Positions 13,345 through 21,426 of a stretch of DNA of 34,866 nt are shown here, piece by piece; positions within the stretch are counted from its first letter, which is position 1, and each line of letters opens with the position of its first letter. A model generated the notes under the pieces. That model searched no databases and was not told where the DNA came from. It saw only the letters and a program-made list of their open reading frames with translations. Where the stretch lies: IMG/VR virus record IMGVR_UViG_3300037245_001877, positions 1-34,866 of that record. One strand, 5' to 3'. The translations under genes and the position numbers were made by a program. Source of the stretch: a virus.

Positions 13345-13351
13345 TATTCAT
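12977..13351 (-). CDS. Rz-like inner-membrane spanin candidate, overlapping frame (124 aa)
   Basis: Its ATG at 13351 lies 7 bp before the start of the 147-residue frame, and it shares the AAAGG site. The product has an N-terminal membrane span (about 7-28, VFICIGIIIVIGTACFFTGY) and then a long acidic coiled-coil region (about 45-110) rich in Ile, Glu and Asp. This is the layout of Rz-type i-spanins. Both frames are free of stops for about 370 bp and both read as credible envelope proteins, as in Rz/Rz1 nesting, but here the overlap is nearly total. Assignment rests on topology and context only. Confidence 0.55.
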   Translation of the reverse strand: MNNVKKVFICIGIIIVIGTACFFTGYSLGSNRLNDSGIRNGTELIREQGIAIKNIEDGIRETIDESSIIIDEVEVIVDEVEKLESGLKVIEEGLREDIDGIQGVIDLLKYYRGQGEVLEESNSN

Positions 13352-13544
13352 TTACCTTTCCTTTTAATTTTTCACCAATTAAATGTTTTGCGGTATTTCC
13401 AAAGATTAAAAGCATAGCAATATTAACCCAAAACTTTATTATTTCATAATCACCATCAAGGATAAAAATTACAACACTCCATATAAAACAAAGAAGTAAT
13501 AAAATATAACCCCTGGTTTTCATTTTACCATTAGTGTTTAACAT
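13344..13544 (-). CDS. Holin-like membrane protein (66 aa)
   Basis: There are two hydrophobic spans, about 12-29 (YILLLLCFIWSVVIFIL) and 37-50 (FWVNIAMLLIFG), joined by a short acidic loop, with a basic C-terminus (GEKLKGKVNE). This fits a class II holin that permeabilises the inner membrane and frees the endolysin. It overlaps the endolysin gene by 7 bp and is followed by the spanin-like pair, a typical cassette order. The start is ATG 13544; an ATG seven codons later is possible. Confidence 0.65.
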   Translation of the reverse strand: MLNTNGKMKTRGYILLLLCFIWSVVIFILDGDYEIIKFWVNIAMLLIFGNTAKHLIGEKLKGKVNE

Positions 13545-14092
13545 ATTCTATCCATCTCTTCAGCAACCATTATTTTAAAAAGTATAAACTCTTTAGGGTT
13601 ATCCACGTAAAATTTAGGGCATATTTTACCTGTAATGTCGTAATGCCTACAAATATCTTCCAACGGATCTAAATTATTCTCTATGCATTGCTCAGCACAA
13701 TAGACAACGGTATTTGCTAAAGTCATTATGTCTGGCTTGCCTGTTTTTGTAGGGTGATACATTTCTACGCCTAAAACCCGGCAGTTAGGCCACGAGGATA
13801 TTTTTAAACCATATTGAGTGTAGTTTTTAGATCCTACATGATAGGCAATTTCATCTACTGGAATACAATTAATAATTTCCGTACTATCTATAAAAACATG
13901 AGCAGATGCGTAAGTATCTTTTATATTATCAGTAGAATCTTGATTTTTTAAGCCTTTAATATACTCTACGTTTTGCCGTGCTGTAGTTGCATGGTTCCCG
14001 AAATAATGGATGGCTATTTTATCTACTGATCTTAATTTGTCACCACATCTTGAAAACTCATTGATTGGAATAAAATCTTTTATAATAACCAA
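13538..14092 (-). CDS. Endolysin, N-acetylmuramoyl-L-alanine amidase (184 aa)
   Basis: This is an Amidase_2/PGRP-fold enzyme that cuts the bond between muramic acid and L-alanine. Zinc ligands are visible: H29 in IAIHYFG, H150 in RHYD and C158 in TGKICP, as in T7 lysozyme. SAHVFID (63-69) and VLGVEMYH (106-113) are conserved core strands. There is no separate cell-wall-binding domain and no signal peptide, so release depends on the holin. The start is TTG at 14092, six bases after AAAGGTGG, with no upstream ATG in frame nearby. Confidence 0.85.
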   Translation of the reverse strand: MVIIKDFIPINEFSRCGDKLRSVDKIAIHYFGNHATTARQNVEYIKGLKNQDSTDNIKDTYASAHVFIDSTEIINCIPVDEIAYHVGSKNYTQYGLKISSWPNCRVLGVEMYHPTKTGKPDIMTLANTVVYCAEQCIENNLDPLEDICRHYDITGKICPKFYVDNPKEFILFKIMVAEEMDRIC

Positions 14093-14164
14093 GTCTAACC
14101 ACCTTTATTTTTTATTATTGTATTATATCATGACTTTAACTATATTTAAAGTAGAGGTAAAGTT

Positions 14165-14353
14165 ATGAAAGTTTTATTAATGTTATTCGTGTTAAGTAGT
14201 TTTAATAACAACGCGGGAATTTATACGTCAAAGAATCAAGATATAGTTTTGTATGAAGATATAGTTAAAGAACAAAAAGTTAAAACATACCACGCTTTAC
14301 AGTTTCTTAAAACATGGTATGAATTCTATATGGTCGAGTTAGGTCTTACTTAA
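14165..14353 (+). CDS. Lone rightward gene for a small secreted or membrane protein (62 aa)
   Basis: This frame lies on the plus strand inside the leftward late operon, between the fibre and the endolysin. It starts at ATG 14165, after AGAGGTAAAGTT. The first 18 residues (MKVLLMLFVLSSFNNNAG) look like a short signal peptide. The rest is polar and Tyr-rich. Its 3' end overlaps the end of the fibre gene by 15 bp. The minus strand is closed by many stops over 14093-14338, so the 245-bp gap is otherwise unexplained. It may be a moron-type gene with its own promoter, but the upstream AT-rich stretch shows no strong -35/-10 pair. Confidence 0.4.
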   Translation: MKVLLMLFVLSSFNNNAGIYTSKNQDIVLYEDIVKEQKVKTYHALQFLKTWYEFYMVELGLT

Positions 14354-15730
14354 CACCGCTGATGCTGCCCCGCTTCCAGAGGTAATAGTCAGTCTTATCC
14401 TTAGGTTTGTTCCCGTAGAACTCTCCAACCCTCCCATCATAGCTTCAGCTGTCATACTTGTTGCAGAATTAGAAGCTATTGTTCTCCACGCACCATTTAT
14501 AAACTTTTCAAGGGTTAGTGAGCTTGTGCCTAATGTCGCGGAAACCGTACTTTCAATATAATATGTTCCCCTTGGGATTAGTGCGGTACTTCCATTAATA
14601 TTTAATGTAACCGTTGCACTCTCTACAGGTGAAGTAGTAGGGTTTATCTGGCTATTTATATTTATGAAATCCCCGGACTCTGCGGCTATTACATTTGTTT
14701 GTAAGGCATTTTGTATTACTACATTACCATTCGGGAACCTCACAAAATCTATTGTTGTTCCGGTTCGCTCTACTTTTAACCAATCAGTAGTTACAGACAA
14801 AGCGTCGTTTACTGCTCTAAATACAGCATCCCCACCAGAGGCGCCCATAAACCATACATGTTCGTCGGAGGCTGCGTCTGATTCGTACAGAATATAGTTT
14901 GGACTTGTAGAACTTAATAGCATAGAGCCAATATCCCCAAAGCTAGCCATTGCCGTAGCGTCTGCGCCAACATGGAAAACAGCTTTGTTGTCGTTTTCGC
15001 CTATTGTCACTCTACCGTTAGGAAATATAACCTTATCAATTACCGCGCCCGTCCTGTCTACTTCCATCCAATTATTAATAGTTGCCAAGTCGTCAGATAC
15101 AGCCCTAAAAACCTTTTTACCCGAAGATACACCATCAATCCATAGGTGTTCATTTACTGCCGCGTCTGATTCGTAATGAATAAAAGACGGGCTAGTTGAC
15201 GCCGACATTATAGCTCCAATATCTCCAAAGTCGGCCATTGCGGGCGCGTCTGCGCCAACCTGAAAAAACGTCTTATTGTCGTTATCACCTATAGACACTC
15301 GCCCATTAGGGAACAGAACCCTATCGATAGTAATACCTGTTCTTTCAGCTATAAGCCAATCCGTAGTTGCTGAAATATCATCCTTAACAGCCCTAAAAAC
15401 TTGTCTACCAGCGGACGCACCTATAAACCAAATATGTTCGTCTATATCCGCGTCTGTCTCATATAAGATATAACTCGGACCCGTTGAAGCCAGTAGCATT
15501 GACCCAACATCACCAAAAGCGGACATTGCAGTAGCGTCTGCCCCTACATGGAAAACAGCTTTATTATCATTATCCCCTACAGATATATTACCTAATGTAA
15601 ATTTTTTGCTTCCTTTAAATAAAGTATTTTCATCAAGTATATATAAAAGGTTTTTACCTATATTATTTAAATCATTGCTGGGTATCGGATTACCAGGAAC
15701 AAAATTTATTTTAATTGTCTGTCTTGCCAT
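14339..15730 (-). CDS. Tail fibre with three 96-residue repeats (463 aa)
   Basis: The N-terminal 47 residues are a short attachment segment. Then come three repeats with a 96-residue period. Each begins (V/I)G(D/E)NDNK, runs through FGD(I/V)G, an S-P/Y-x-I-x-YE(S/T)DA motif and DEH(I/V)W or NEHLW, and ends FPNG. The last about 120 residues are different and rich in Ser and Thr, probably the receptor-binding tip. Start ATG 15730 follows AAGGAAGGG. It is the last tail gene before lysis, where host-range fibres usually stand. Repeat number could change fibre length by recombination. Confidence 0.75.
   Translation of the reverse strand: MARQTIKINFVPGNPIPSNDLNNIGKNLLYILDENTLFKGSKKFTLGNISVGDNDNKAVFHVGADATAMSAFGDVGSMLLASTGPSYILYETDADIDEHIWFIGASAGRQVFRAVKDDISATTDWLIAERTGITIDRVLFPNGRVSIGDNDNKTFFQVGADAPAMADFGDIGAIMSASTSPSFIHYESDAAVNEHLWIDGVSSGKKVFRAVSDDLATINNWMEVDRTGAVIDKVIFPNGRVTIGENDNKAVFHVGADATAMASFGDIGSMLLSSTSPNYILYESDAASDEHVWFMGASGGDAVFRAVNDALSVTTDWLKVERTGTTIDFVRFPNGNVVIQNALQTNVIAAESGDFININSQINPTTSPVESATVTLNINGSTALIPRGTYYIESTVSATLGTSSLTLEKFINGAWRTIASNSATSMTAEAMMGGLESSTGTNLRIRLTITSGSGAASAVLSKT
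14723..15586 (-). repeat. Three tandem 288-bp repeats within the tail fibre gene
   Basis: Blocks begin near 15586, 15298 and 15010 (read leftward) and encode the 96-residue units. The DNA is clearly related between copies but has diverged, so the array is not fresh. A fourth copy seems cut off after the words FPNGNVVI. Confidence 0.75.
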
Positions 15731-15731
15731 T

Positions 15732-17606
15732 TTAAACCCTTCCTTGCATAGTCATGCCTAAACTTTTCTGATTAAATACTAAATCTTGTCTTGTAAGTTT
15801 GTAATTCTTAGTTGTATACCTATCAGTTACCGCTATTATATCACCTAATTCTAATATTGGGTTACCCCCTACATCAAAACTTAGAGTTAAATCTCTTTGA
15901 GGGTCTTTAAAACTTGACAGCATATTATCGGCTATATTCTCCGCCAAAGGTATTGTTTGTAAAAAAGGATTCTCAGGATATGGGAAAACTACCAAACCAT
16001 TATCTTCTATGGAAGCGGAATCACTTCTAGTAATTTGTTTTTGACCCGATACTTCATAAGTGGCACCAATTGCCCTTAATTGAAAACTTGTATCTATACC
16101 GTTTATATTTGTCACTTCTACATCGGCACCCCATGAATACTCTGTAGTATTTGTCACTGTTACCCCTGCGACTAATGGGAATACATCAAGAGTAGTTATA
16201 TCTGATACCGGAGATTTATTATATATTATAGTAAATGTTTCAACGCTGCTTGCTGTTACCGTTTCGGGATCTGTAGCAATTGTTTGATAAACTGTTACGC
16301 CTATAGTTTTTAATAACGGGGATGTTTTAACGGTTATCTTATTAGCTATATTCTGATAAATAGGTTGATTATCTTTATCTGAATAATCATTCTGAGTAAA
16401 AGTTTTTACTACTCCGCCTGGAAAATCATTTAGTGTTTTTATTTGAATTAATCCTTCTCTATCTTGATAAACAACTGAGCTTGAAGCCTCCGCAAGTATG
16501 GTTAACGCTCGCCTGTGACTAGTAGCAACAAACCACCCATAAGGGATAATATAATCTGATCCGTTTAATGTTGTATCAATATCGTATTGAGTATTAGCTA
16601 AACCATAATCATTTAAAACTAACTCAAACCATTCGAATATAGTTAAATCAACTTGTACTACAGATGTAGTTATATCTGTTTGAGTCATTAGCTCGAGTCT
16701 ATCCCTAATAGTTGCCGTTGCTGTTTTTTCCGACTCCGGAACATCCCAATTAGCAACCCAACCCTTATAGACTGGCACCCATTCGCCCAGGTTCCCGGCG
16801 CTCATATAAATTGCTACGAATGAATTAGGTTTTACTAGTTGATATAATCTACTTAAAGTATTATTTGCGTCAAACTTTCTATTTTCATTATTTATTATAC
16901 ACATTGACGCCTGGTTAGATGATATATTTCCCGCTGGCAGCGTATTGTCGTTAGAAATTTCTCTTTCTTCTAATACCAACCAATCACAAACAACATCGTC
17001 ATAATAAATTTCTACTACCTGGGTGGTTGATTCGGCTATTTTTACACATGTATTTATTGCCGACCATTTAGTTATATTTAAAATAGCTTTATTAATATTA
17101 GATATTTGCGTAAATGTTTCAGTATGCTTTGATTCTGTATTCCCAGTAACAATTAATGTAAAAATCAATGCAGCATCATTATAGAACTCTACAGTATAAT
17201 CTACAGCGTATTCGTCCCGCTGGAAATCGCCAGCTAAAAAATGTCCCGATACCTTCCTTTTTGAATACTCTATTTGTGAGGTTACATTTATAACACCTGA
17301 TCCATTTGACCGAGTCAAAGACCACCAACCCATCTCGGTAAAATTGGCTTCGGTTTCATTGTACGGGCAGCAACCATAATCACTATCTGTAACAGTCAAA
17401 GGATTATCACACTCAATATATTTATATGTAGTGTCAACTTTACCATTTACCATTTGTCGAGGAAAGGATTTATAGTTATTATCAGAGCTAGACGCCGTAA
17501 TAGTAGGATCAAGCTCTACATCTGTATAATTAACTTCTATTTTACACTGTAGATTCCTTGAATAAGCATCAAATAGGGCATCTAAGGCCGGGCTTACTGA
17601 GATCAT
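15732..17606 (-). CDS. Tail tip / baseplate hub protein (624 aa)
   Basis: This is a large beta-rich protein directly after the tape measure and a small tail gene, the place of the tail-tip or hub protein in siphophages. The middle (VPVYKGWVANWDVPESEKTATATIRDRLELM, about residues 285-315) and the C-terminal part (LTLSFDVGGNPILELGDIIAVTDRY) resemble hub proteins of gp27/Dit-Tal-like modules. Six or more Cys occur in the first 220 residues, unusual for a virion protein here (LQCKIEV, CDNP, GCCPYN, TCVK, VVCDW). It overlaps its upstream neighbour by 4 bp. No peptidase or lysozyme motif is seen. Confidence 0.65.
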   Translation of the reverse strand: MISVSPALDALFDAYSRNLQCKIEVNYTDVELDPTITASSSDNNYKSFPRQMVNGKVDTTYKYIECDNPLTVTDSDYGCCPYNETEANFTEMGWWSLTRSNGSGVINVTSQIEYSKRKVSGHFLAGDFQRDEYAVDYTVEFYNDAALIFTLIVTGNTESKHTETFTQISNINKAILNITKWSAINTCVKIAESTTQVVEIYYDDVVCDWLVLEEREISNDNTLPAGNISSNQASMCIINNENRKFDANNTLSRLYQLVKPNSFVAIYMSAGNLGEWVPVYKGWVANWDVPESEKTATATIRDRLELMTQTDITTSVVQVDLTIFEWFELVLNDYGLANTQYDIDTTLNGSDYIIPYGWFVATSHRRALTILAEASSSVVYQDREGLIQIKTLNDFPGGVVKTFTQNDYSDKDNQPIYQNIANKITVKTSPLLKTIGVTVYQTIATDPETVTASSVETFTIIYNKSPVSDITTLDVFPLVAGVTVTNTTEYSWGADVEVTNINGIDTSFQLRAIGATYEVSGQKQITRSDSASIEDNGLVVFPYPENPFLQTIPLAENIADNMLSSFKDPQRDLTLSFDVGGNPILELGDIIAVTDRYTTKNYKLTRQDLVFNQKSLGMTMQGRV

Positions 17607-17986
17607 AGAGTTTCCGTTAATATTAAAGCTGTACCAAAGTTGTAAAACTCCCCTGAAGGTAGAAGGGTGCCAAATGACGGCACGGTAGCCTTAACTTGAA
17701 TAGTTTCTTCAATATCGTCTTTATCTGTCTGTATAAAGCTCAGAAAAGCGTTATTACTTATTTGTGATTTTACATGGTCCATTAAAATCTTTTTTGTGGC
17801 CTGGGTGTTAACATCCCATTGAATAGTAAAAACCCTTCTAATATCTGTAAAATCGGTGTGGATCTTTCCGCTAACTGCCTGTGCCGATACTTCTATTAGT
17901 TCGTTTTCTTCTCCGGCATTGATCCGAGACTCGATAGGTAATTCGGTTTCAAACCCTGCAAGTCCTAATTTTAAACTTTGGCTCAT
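17603..17986 (-). CDS. Small tail protein between tape measure and tail tip (127 aa)
   Basis: The protein is beta-rich, starts MSQSLKLGLAGFETELPIESRI, and has the pattern of small distal-tail or adaptor proteins (IRRVFTIQWDVNTQATKKIL). It overlaps the tape measure by 4 bp (ATGA) and the tail tip gene by 4 bp. By position it could be the distal tail protein that links the tube to the tip. It is shorter than typical Dit proteins, so this is a position-based call. Confidence 0.55.
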   Translation of the reverse strand: MSQSLKLGLAGFETELPIESRINAGEENELIEVSAQAVSGKIHTDFTDIRRVFTIQWDVNTQATKKILMDHVKSQISNNAFLSFIQTDKDDIEETIQVKATVPSFGTLLPSGEFYNFGTALILTETL

Positions 17987-20727
17987 TTTATACCTACCCT
18001 TTGATTAGCATTAACTAATGCCGGTCTTAATTTTATTGCAAAATCTTCTAAATCTCTTTTTGTTGTCATTGTTCTACCATATATATTAACAGTTATTCCG
18101 CCTGACCGTCCACCTAATAGTTTGGCTGTCTCCCTGGCGTTTTCCTGGGCTAATTGCTTTCTAAGTGCGGCACCCTTTGAACCCATCCCCTGAATTATTT
18201 CACCCTGGTTATTTTCTCCAACCGTTACGTCAACACCTCGCTGGCTTCCAGCTACTACAAGACCAGTATTTAATTGTGGTTTTGGTGGTGCTTTTTGTGA
18301 AGAAATAACACCTATTTGAAATGCTCCCGCTAGTCCTGAGGCTATCATTAACGGAACATTAGGAATTGACGCGGCTATCCCTCTGGCTGTCGTTACTACT
18401 GCTTCAGCTAAAGAGAGCGCCTGAGTAGCTTTAAATTGCGCTAAGTCTATTTTATATTTTTTATTTGCAAATTCTTTCTCTATTCTAAGTTTCTCGGCTG
18501 CCTTTTCTGCTTCTATTCTATCCGCTTCCGTTTTTGCTGCCTCTGATATCGTTAACCGTTCGGCCTCTGCATCTTCCTGGGCATTTGTTATATCTTTTAT
18601 TCTTTGCTCTTTGTCCAGGTTCGCTTTATCTTCTAAGATCCTTAAGGCTGCGTCGTTGTCTATTTTTAATTGTAGTCTTTTCGCTTCCTCTGCATCTTCA
18701 ATTTCGCCACTGGCTAATAATTCTACTATCCGGGCTTCTGTATCTGCAATTTCTGTCTCTCTTCGCTGTTGGTCTAAAGTATCTCTAAATTCGGATAGCT
18801 CTTTTTCTGCTGCTGTCTCTATATTTAATTCTTCAAGTTTTAGAGCTAATTTATCAGATGTTAGTTTTAATTCGCTTGCCAGCTCTTTGTTATTTGTATC
18901 TATGGCATTCTTAAGAGCTATGTTATTTATATTTATTTCTTCGTTTAATTGGTCGTTTAATATTCTTAATTCTTCTTTAGATTCGTTAGACGCTATTTGT
19001 AATAGACTTGACGCTACGCTTAAAACTGCATTTATATACTGATTAGCAAGATCAATCATACTATCAAACTTTTCTTTTTCGTCTTTTAGTTCCTGTTCCC
19101 GGATCTTCTTTTTTTCTTCTCGAGCATCTTTAAGAATATCGAGAGTTTCTATATCAAAATCACGCCTTGCCTTGGCTTCAGCTAATATTGCCGCTTCAAT
19201 GTCGGCCGCCTCTTCGTCTAATATCGCCTTTTTATCTGCCTGTAGTTGCTCAGTAGCTTTTAATTGATCGTCTGAAAACTTACCAGCTGCTAACCCTAAT
19301 TTATTAATAAAGGCTATTTGTTCGTCAAGTAGTTGTATTTCTGATTTATGATTTTGCAAGATCTCTTGAACTGCGTCATTCTGGTCTGTATAAAGTTTTA
19401 ATTGTGCTGCTGTCAGAGTTGTTGTTGATTCAATAGTTTCGTCAAGTATTTTTTTAGTTTCTTTTCTCCTAGTATTGCTAGCGTTAATTCTTTCGTTTAT
19501 TTCTTTATAATAATCTAAATCCTGTTGATAGAGGTCTTTGCTGAGAGCAAGAATACTAATTAATTCCTCTTTAGTTATATTGAATTGCTCTTGAACTATC
19601 TTTTCTGATTCCGCCAATGTTTCACCCTGGAATACTAGGTTAGCAAACTCTAAGTTTATCGCGTTTAATTCTTTAGCTGTTTTCCCTGAAGATTCCGCCA
19701 AACCATCAAAGTTCTTTTCGCTCTCTAATAAGTTCGCTTCGTTAATAAGTTTTATTCCGGCAACTATAGCAGTTATAGCAATTAAAGCAAGGCCGATACC
19801 ACCCTTAGGAGTAGCCAACAATTTAAAAGCTTTGTTTAATTTTAATACCGCGGTAACTGCCGGCCCCGCTACTGCTGCTATTCCGGCAACCCCTATTATT
19901 ACTTTTTTTGATTCGTCGCTTAATTCAACCCATTCAACCAATAATCCATTTACAGCCTCTAAAATATCGGCCACTGCTGGTAATAGTATATTCCCAAACT
20001 CAACAGCTAAATCTTTTGTACGCTCTTGGACTAGCTTTGTCTGGTTGGCTACACTGTCAGAAGTTCTTAAATAATCGCCCTGGGCGTCTCCTGTCTGCTG
20101 TAGGATTAAAGTAAACGTAGCTTGTGCCTTTGCAAGTTTACCGGCCTGGCCTGTTAATTTATCTTGGCCTGTTCTTACAAGTTCTTGTTTTATATCTACA
20201 TCTAAAAGAGATACACCTAGTTCCGACAAACCGTCTTTATTCCCTAAAACTGATTTAGTTAATATTTTTGATACCCTAGAGGCTCCACCCTGGACATTAT
20301 TATAAGAGGCTAAATCAACGGCTAGTTTTTGTATTTCTAATGAGAAATCTAAGGCACCATCAGCACTGGCACCAAAACCTTTTAATAAATCCCCTGTATC
20401 ACCAAGTAATTTTTCAGAAGATTGTCGAGCTAATCCATATTGTAAGGATAATTCTTTAGCTGTCTTAGCTGCTCTATCTTCTATACCGGCGAATGCTGTA
20501 TTAAATTTAGCCCTTGACTCTTCAGCATCCGACGCAAACTTAATAGCAGCAATAGACATTGCAAGGATAGGGAGTGTAACTTTACGGTTAGCCGTATCGC
20601 CAAACTTTTTCATAGAGGCTTCAAACTTTTCTGTTTTCTTTTTTGAAGCGTCTATACTTTTATCATATTGAGCGGTTTCACCGGTTATCAATACAAGTAA
20701 TTCGCCTAATACGTCCGTTGCTGGCAT
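17983..20727 (-). CDS. Tape measure protein (914 aa)
   Basis: This is the longest gene. The N-terminal 250 residues are helical with an Ala-rich core; the segment around residues 70-210 contains QYGLARQSSEKLLGDTGDLL and VLGNKDGLSELGVSLLDVDI, typical of phage tape measures. Hydrophobic spans follow (about 275-335, AGIAAVAGPAVTAVL; GLALIAITAIVAGI). A very long coiled coil of Glu, Lys and Ala covers about 430-800, then a hydrophobic and basic tail. At about 0.15 nm per residue the tail would be near 135 nm. ATG 20727 follows AGAGGGGATTGA and lies just after the end of the frameshifted chaperone. Confidence 0.9.
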   Translation of the reverse strand: MPATDVLGELLVLITGETAQYDKSIDASKKKTEKFEASMKKFGDTANRKVTLPILAMSIAAIKFASDAEESRAKFNTAFAGIEDRAAKTAKELSLQYGLARQSSEKLLGDTGDLLKGFGASADGALDFSLEIQKLAVDLASYNNVQGGASRVSKILTKSVLGNKDGLSELGVSLLDVDIKQELVRTGQDKLTGQAGKLAKAQATFTLILQQTGDAQGDYLRTSDSVANQTKLVQERTKDLAVEFGNILLPAVADILEAVNGLLVEWVELSDESKKVIIGVAGIAAVAGPAVTAVLKLNKAFKLLATPKGGIGLALIAITAIVAGIKLINEANLLESEKNFDGLAESSGKTAKELNAINLEFANLVFQGETLAESEKIVQEQFNITKEELISILALSKDLYQQDLDYYKEINERINASNTRRKETKKILDETIESTTTLTAAQLKLYTDQNDAVQEILQNHKSEIQLLDEQIAFINKLGLAAGKFSDDQLKATEQLQADKKAILDEEAADIEAAILAEAKARRDFDIETLDILKDAREEKKKIREQELKDEKEKFDSMIDLANQYINAVLSVASSLLQIASNESKEELRILNDQLNEEININNIALKNAIDTNNKELASELKLTSDKLALKLEELNIETAAEKELSEFRDTLDQQRRETEIADTEARIVELLASGEIEDAEEAKRLQLKIDNDAALRILEDKANLDKEQRIKDITNAQEDAEAERLTISEAAKTEADRIEAEKAAEKLRIEKEFANKKYKIDLAQFKATQALSLAEAVVTTARGIAASIPNVPLMIASGLAGAFQIGVISSQKAPPKPQLNTGLVVAGSQRGVDVTVGENNQGEIIQGMGSKGAALRKQLAQENARETAKLLGGRSGGITVNIYGRTMTTKRDLEDFAIKLRPALVNANQRVGIK

Positions 20728-20737
20728 TCAATCCCCT

Positions 20738-21426
20738 CTATGAATAATAATCTAATAAATCTCTGCATTCCTGTGCGTCTGCTTTTTCTTCTTTTTCGTC
20801 GTCTTCAAACTTCACGCCGGACAACTCCAATATATCGCGGGTCGATCTCTCCCAAAACTTTATGACGTCGCTTTCTGTATAGGATTCAACTTCTCCCAAT
20901 CTCCAAGAATATCGGCGAGCGACGTCAAGGCATACGTCTGAAAAGATAACACTTCTTGTTTTGTTTTTCCCTTCAGCATCTCTTCCAGGCTTTCCGTTAT
21001 CTCCGCTAAGAAGTTCCGGCTCTTTTTTTTTTGCCCTGTAATAACTTCAGTTACCCACTCAACAAAGATGTTTAATTCATTTTCTGTTAGGCTCTCAATG
21101 TATCTAACAGATATTAAATACCTTTTTATAATTTCTTTAACGGAATCCCAAAAACTAAAACGCCTTTTAATTATCTCGAATTCTTGTCTTATAATAAAGA
21201 GGCCTATTGCTATTATCTTCCTGGTTGCTTTTTTGGTTGATGTTATGGGCTTTTTTTCTGATACTAGAGCGGTACCTTCAGTATCTCTTAAAATTTCACC
21301 GTCTGTATCCACTTGATAGCCCATTAAAACATTCCATTTTTTACGAGCTATTCTTTTTTGATATACTGATATATTCGAAATATCGATTTCATATTTACCG
21401 ATTATCAATATTTTCTCTTTTTCCAT
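20738..21426 (-). CDS. Tail assembly chaperone, long form made by -1 frameshift
   Basis: The zero-frame protein stops at 20860, but the -1 frame is open from before residue 130 to a TAG at 20740-20738. It encodes credible protein (DVCLDVARRYSWRLGEVESY, then ESDVIKFWERSTRDILEL and an acidic end). This fills the otherwise empty 130 bp before the tape measure. It mirrors the lambda G/GT arrangement, where a small share of ribosomes slip to make the long form that binds the tape measure. Slip candidates are GGGAAAA (20971-20965) and an A10 run (21032-21023). A real frame error in the A10 run of the assembly is the alternative. Confidence 0.65.
20860..21426 (-). CDS. Tail assembly chaperone, short form (188 aa)
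   Basis: This is the zero-frame product, starting at ATG 21426, which overlaps the stop of the previous gene as TAATG. It is basic and helical in the middle (KKATRKIIAIGLFIIRQEFEIIKRRF; FWDSVKEIIKRYLISVRYI). After the A10 run, third-position GC of this frame looks high for the genome. That hints that the -1 frame is the more constrained one there. It lies between the first chaperone and the tape measure, as expected for a tail chaperone. Confidence 0.65.
   Translation of the reverse strand: MEKEKILIIGKYEIDISNISVYQKRIARKKWNVLMGYQVDTDGEILRDTEGTALVSEKKPITSTKKATRKIIAIGLFIIRQEFEIIKRRFSFWDSVKEIIKRYLISVRYIESLTENELNIFVEWVTEVITGQKKKSRNFLAEITESLEEMLKGKTKQEVLSFQTYALTSLADILGDWEKLNPIQKATS
20965..20971 (-). 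promoter_or_regulatory. Candidate -1 frameshift heptamer G GGA AAA
   Basis: Read leftward, the zero frame is AAG GGA AAA ACA. The heptamer G-GGA-AAA fits the X-XXY-YYZ rule and differs by one base from the lambda G/GT site GGGAAAG. Slipping here joins the chaperone to the -1 frame that ends at 20738. Confidence 0.6.
21023..21032 (-). promoter_or_regulatory. A10 run, second candidate slippery site
   Basis: In zero frame CAA AAA AAA AAG contains A-AAA-AAG, a very efficient bacterial -1 site. It would shift into the same -1 frame about 60 nt earlier than GGGAAAA. The frame has no stop between the two sites. The homopolymer could also hide a one-base assembly error. Confidence 0.4.

Noticed and set aside
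13015-13351. Lipobox (GTAC) in the 124-residue lysis frame as sign of an o-spanin
   Set aside because: Position -3 is Gly and not Leu, Val or Ile, and the Cys lies inside a long hydrophobic span, so a membrane anchor is more likely.
18611-19042. Rightward frame of 143 codons opposite the tape measure
   Set aside because: It is the mirror of a Glu/Lys/Ala coiled-coil region, which gives long Ser/Leu-rich antisense frames; no start signal and no promoter.
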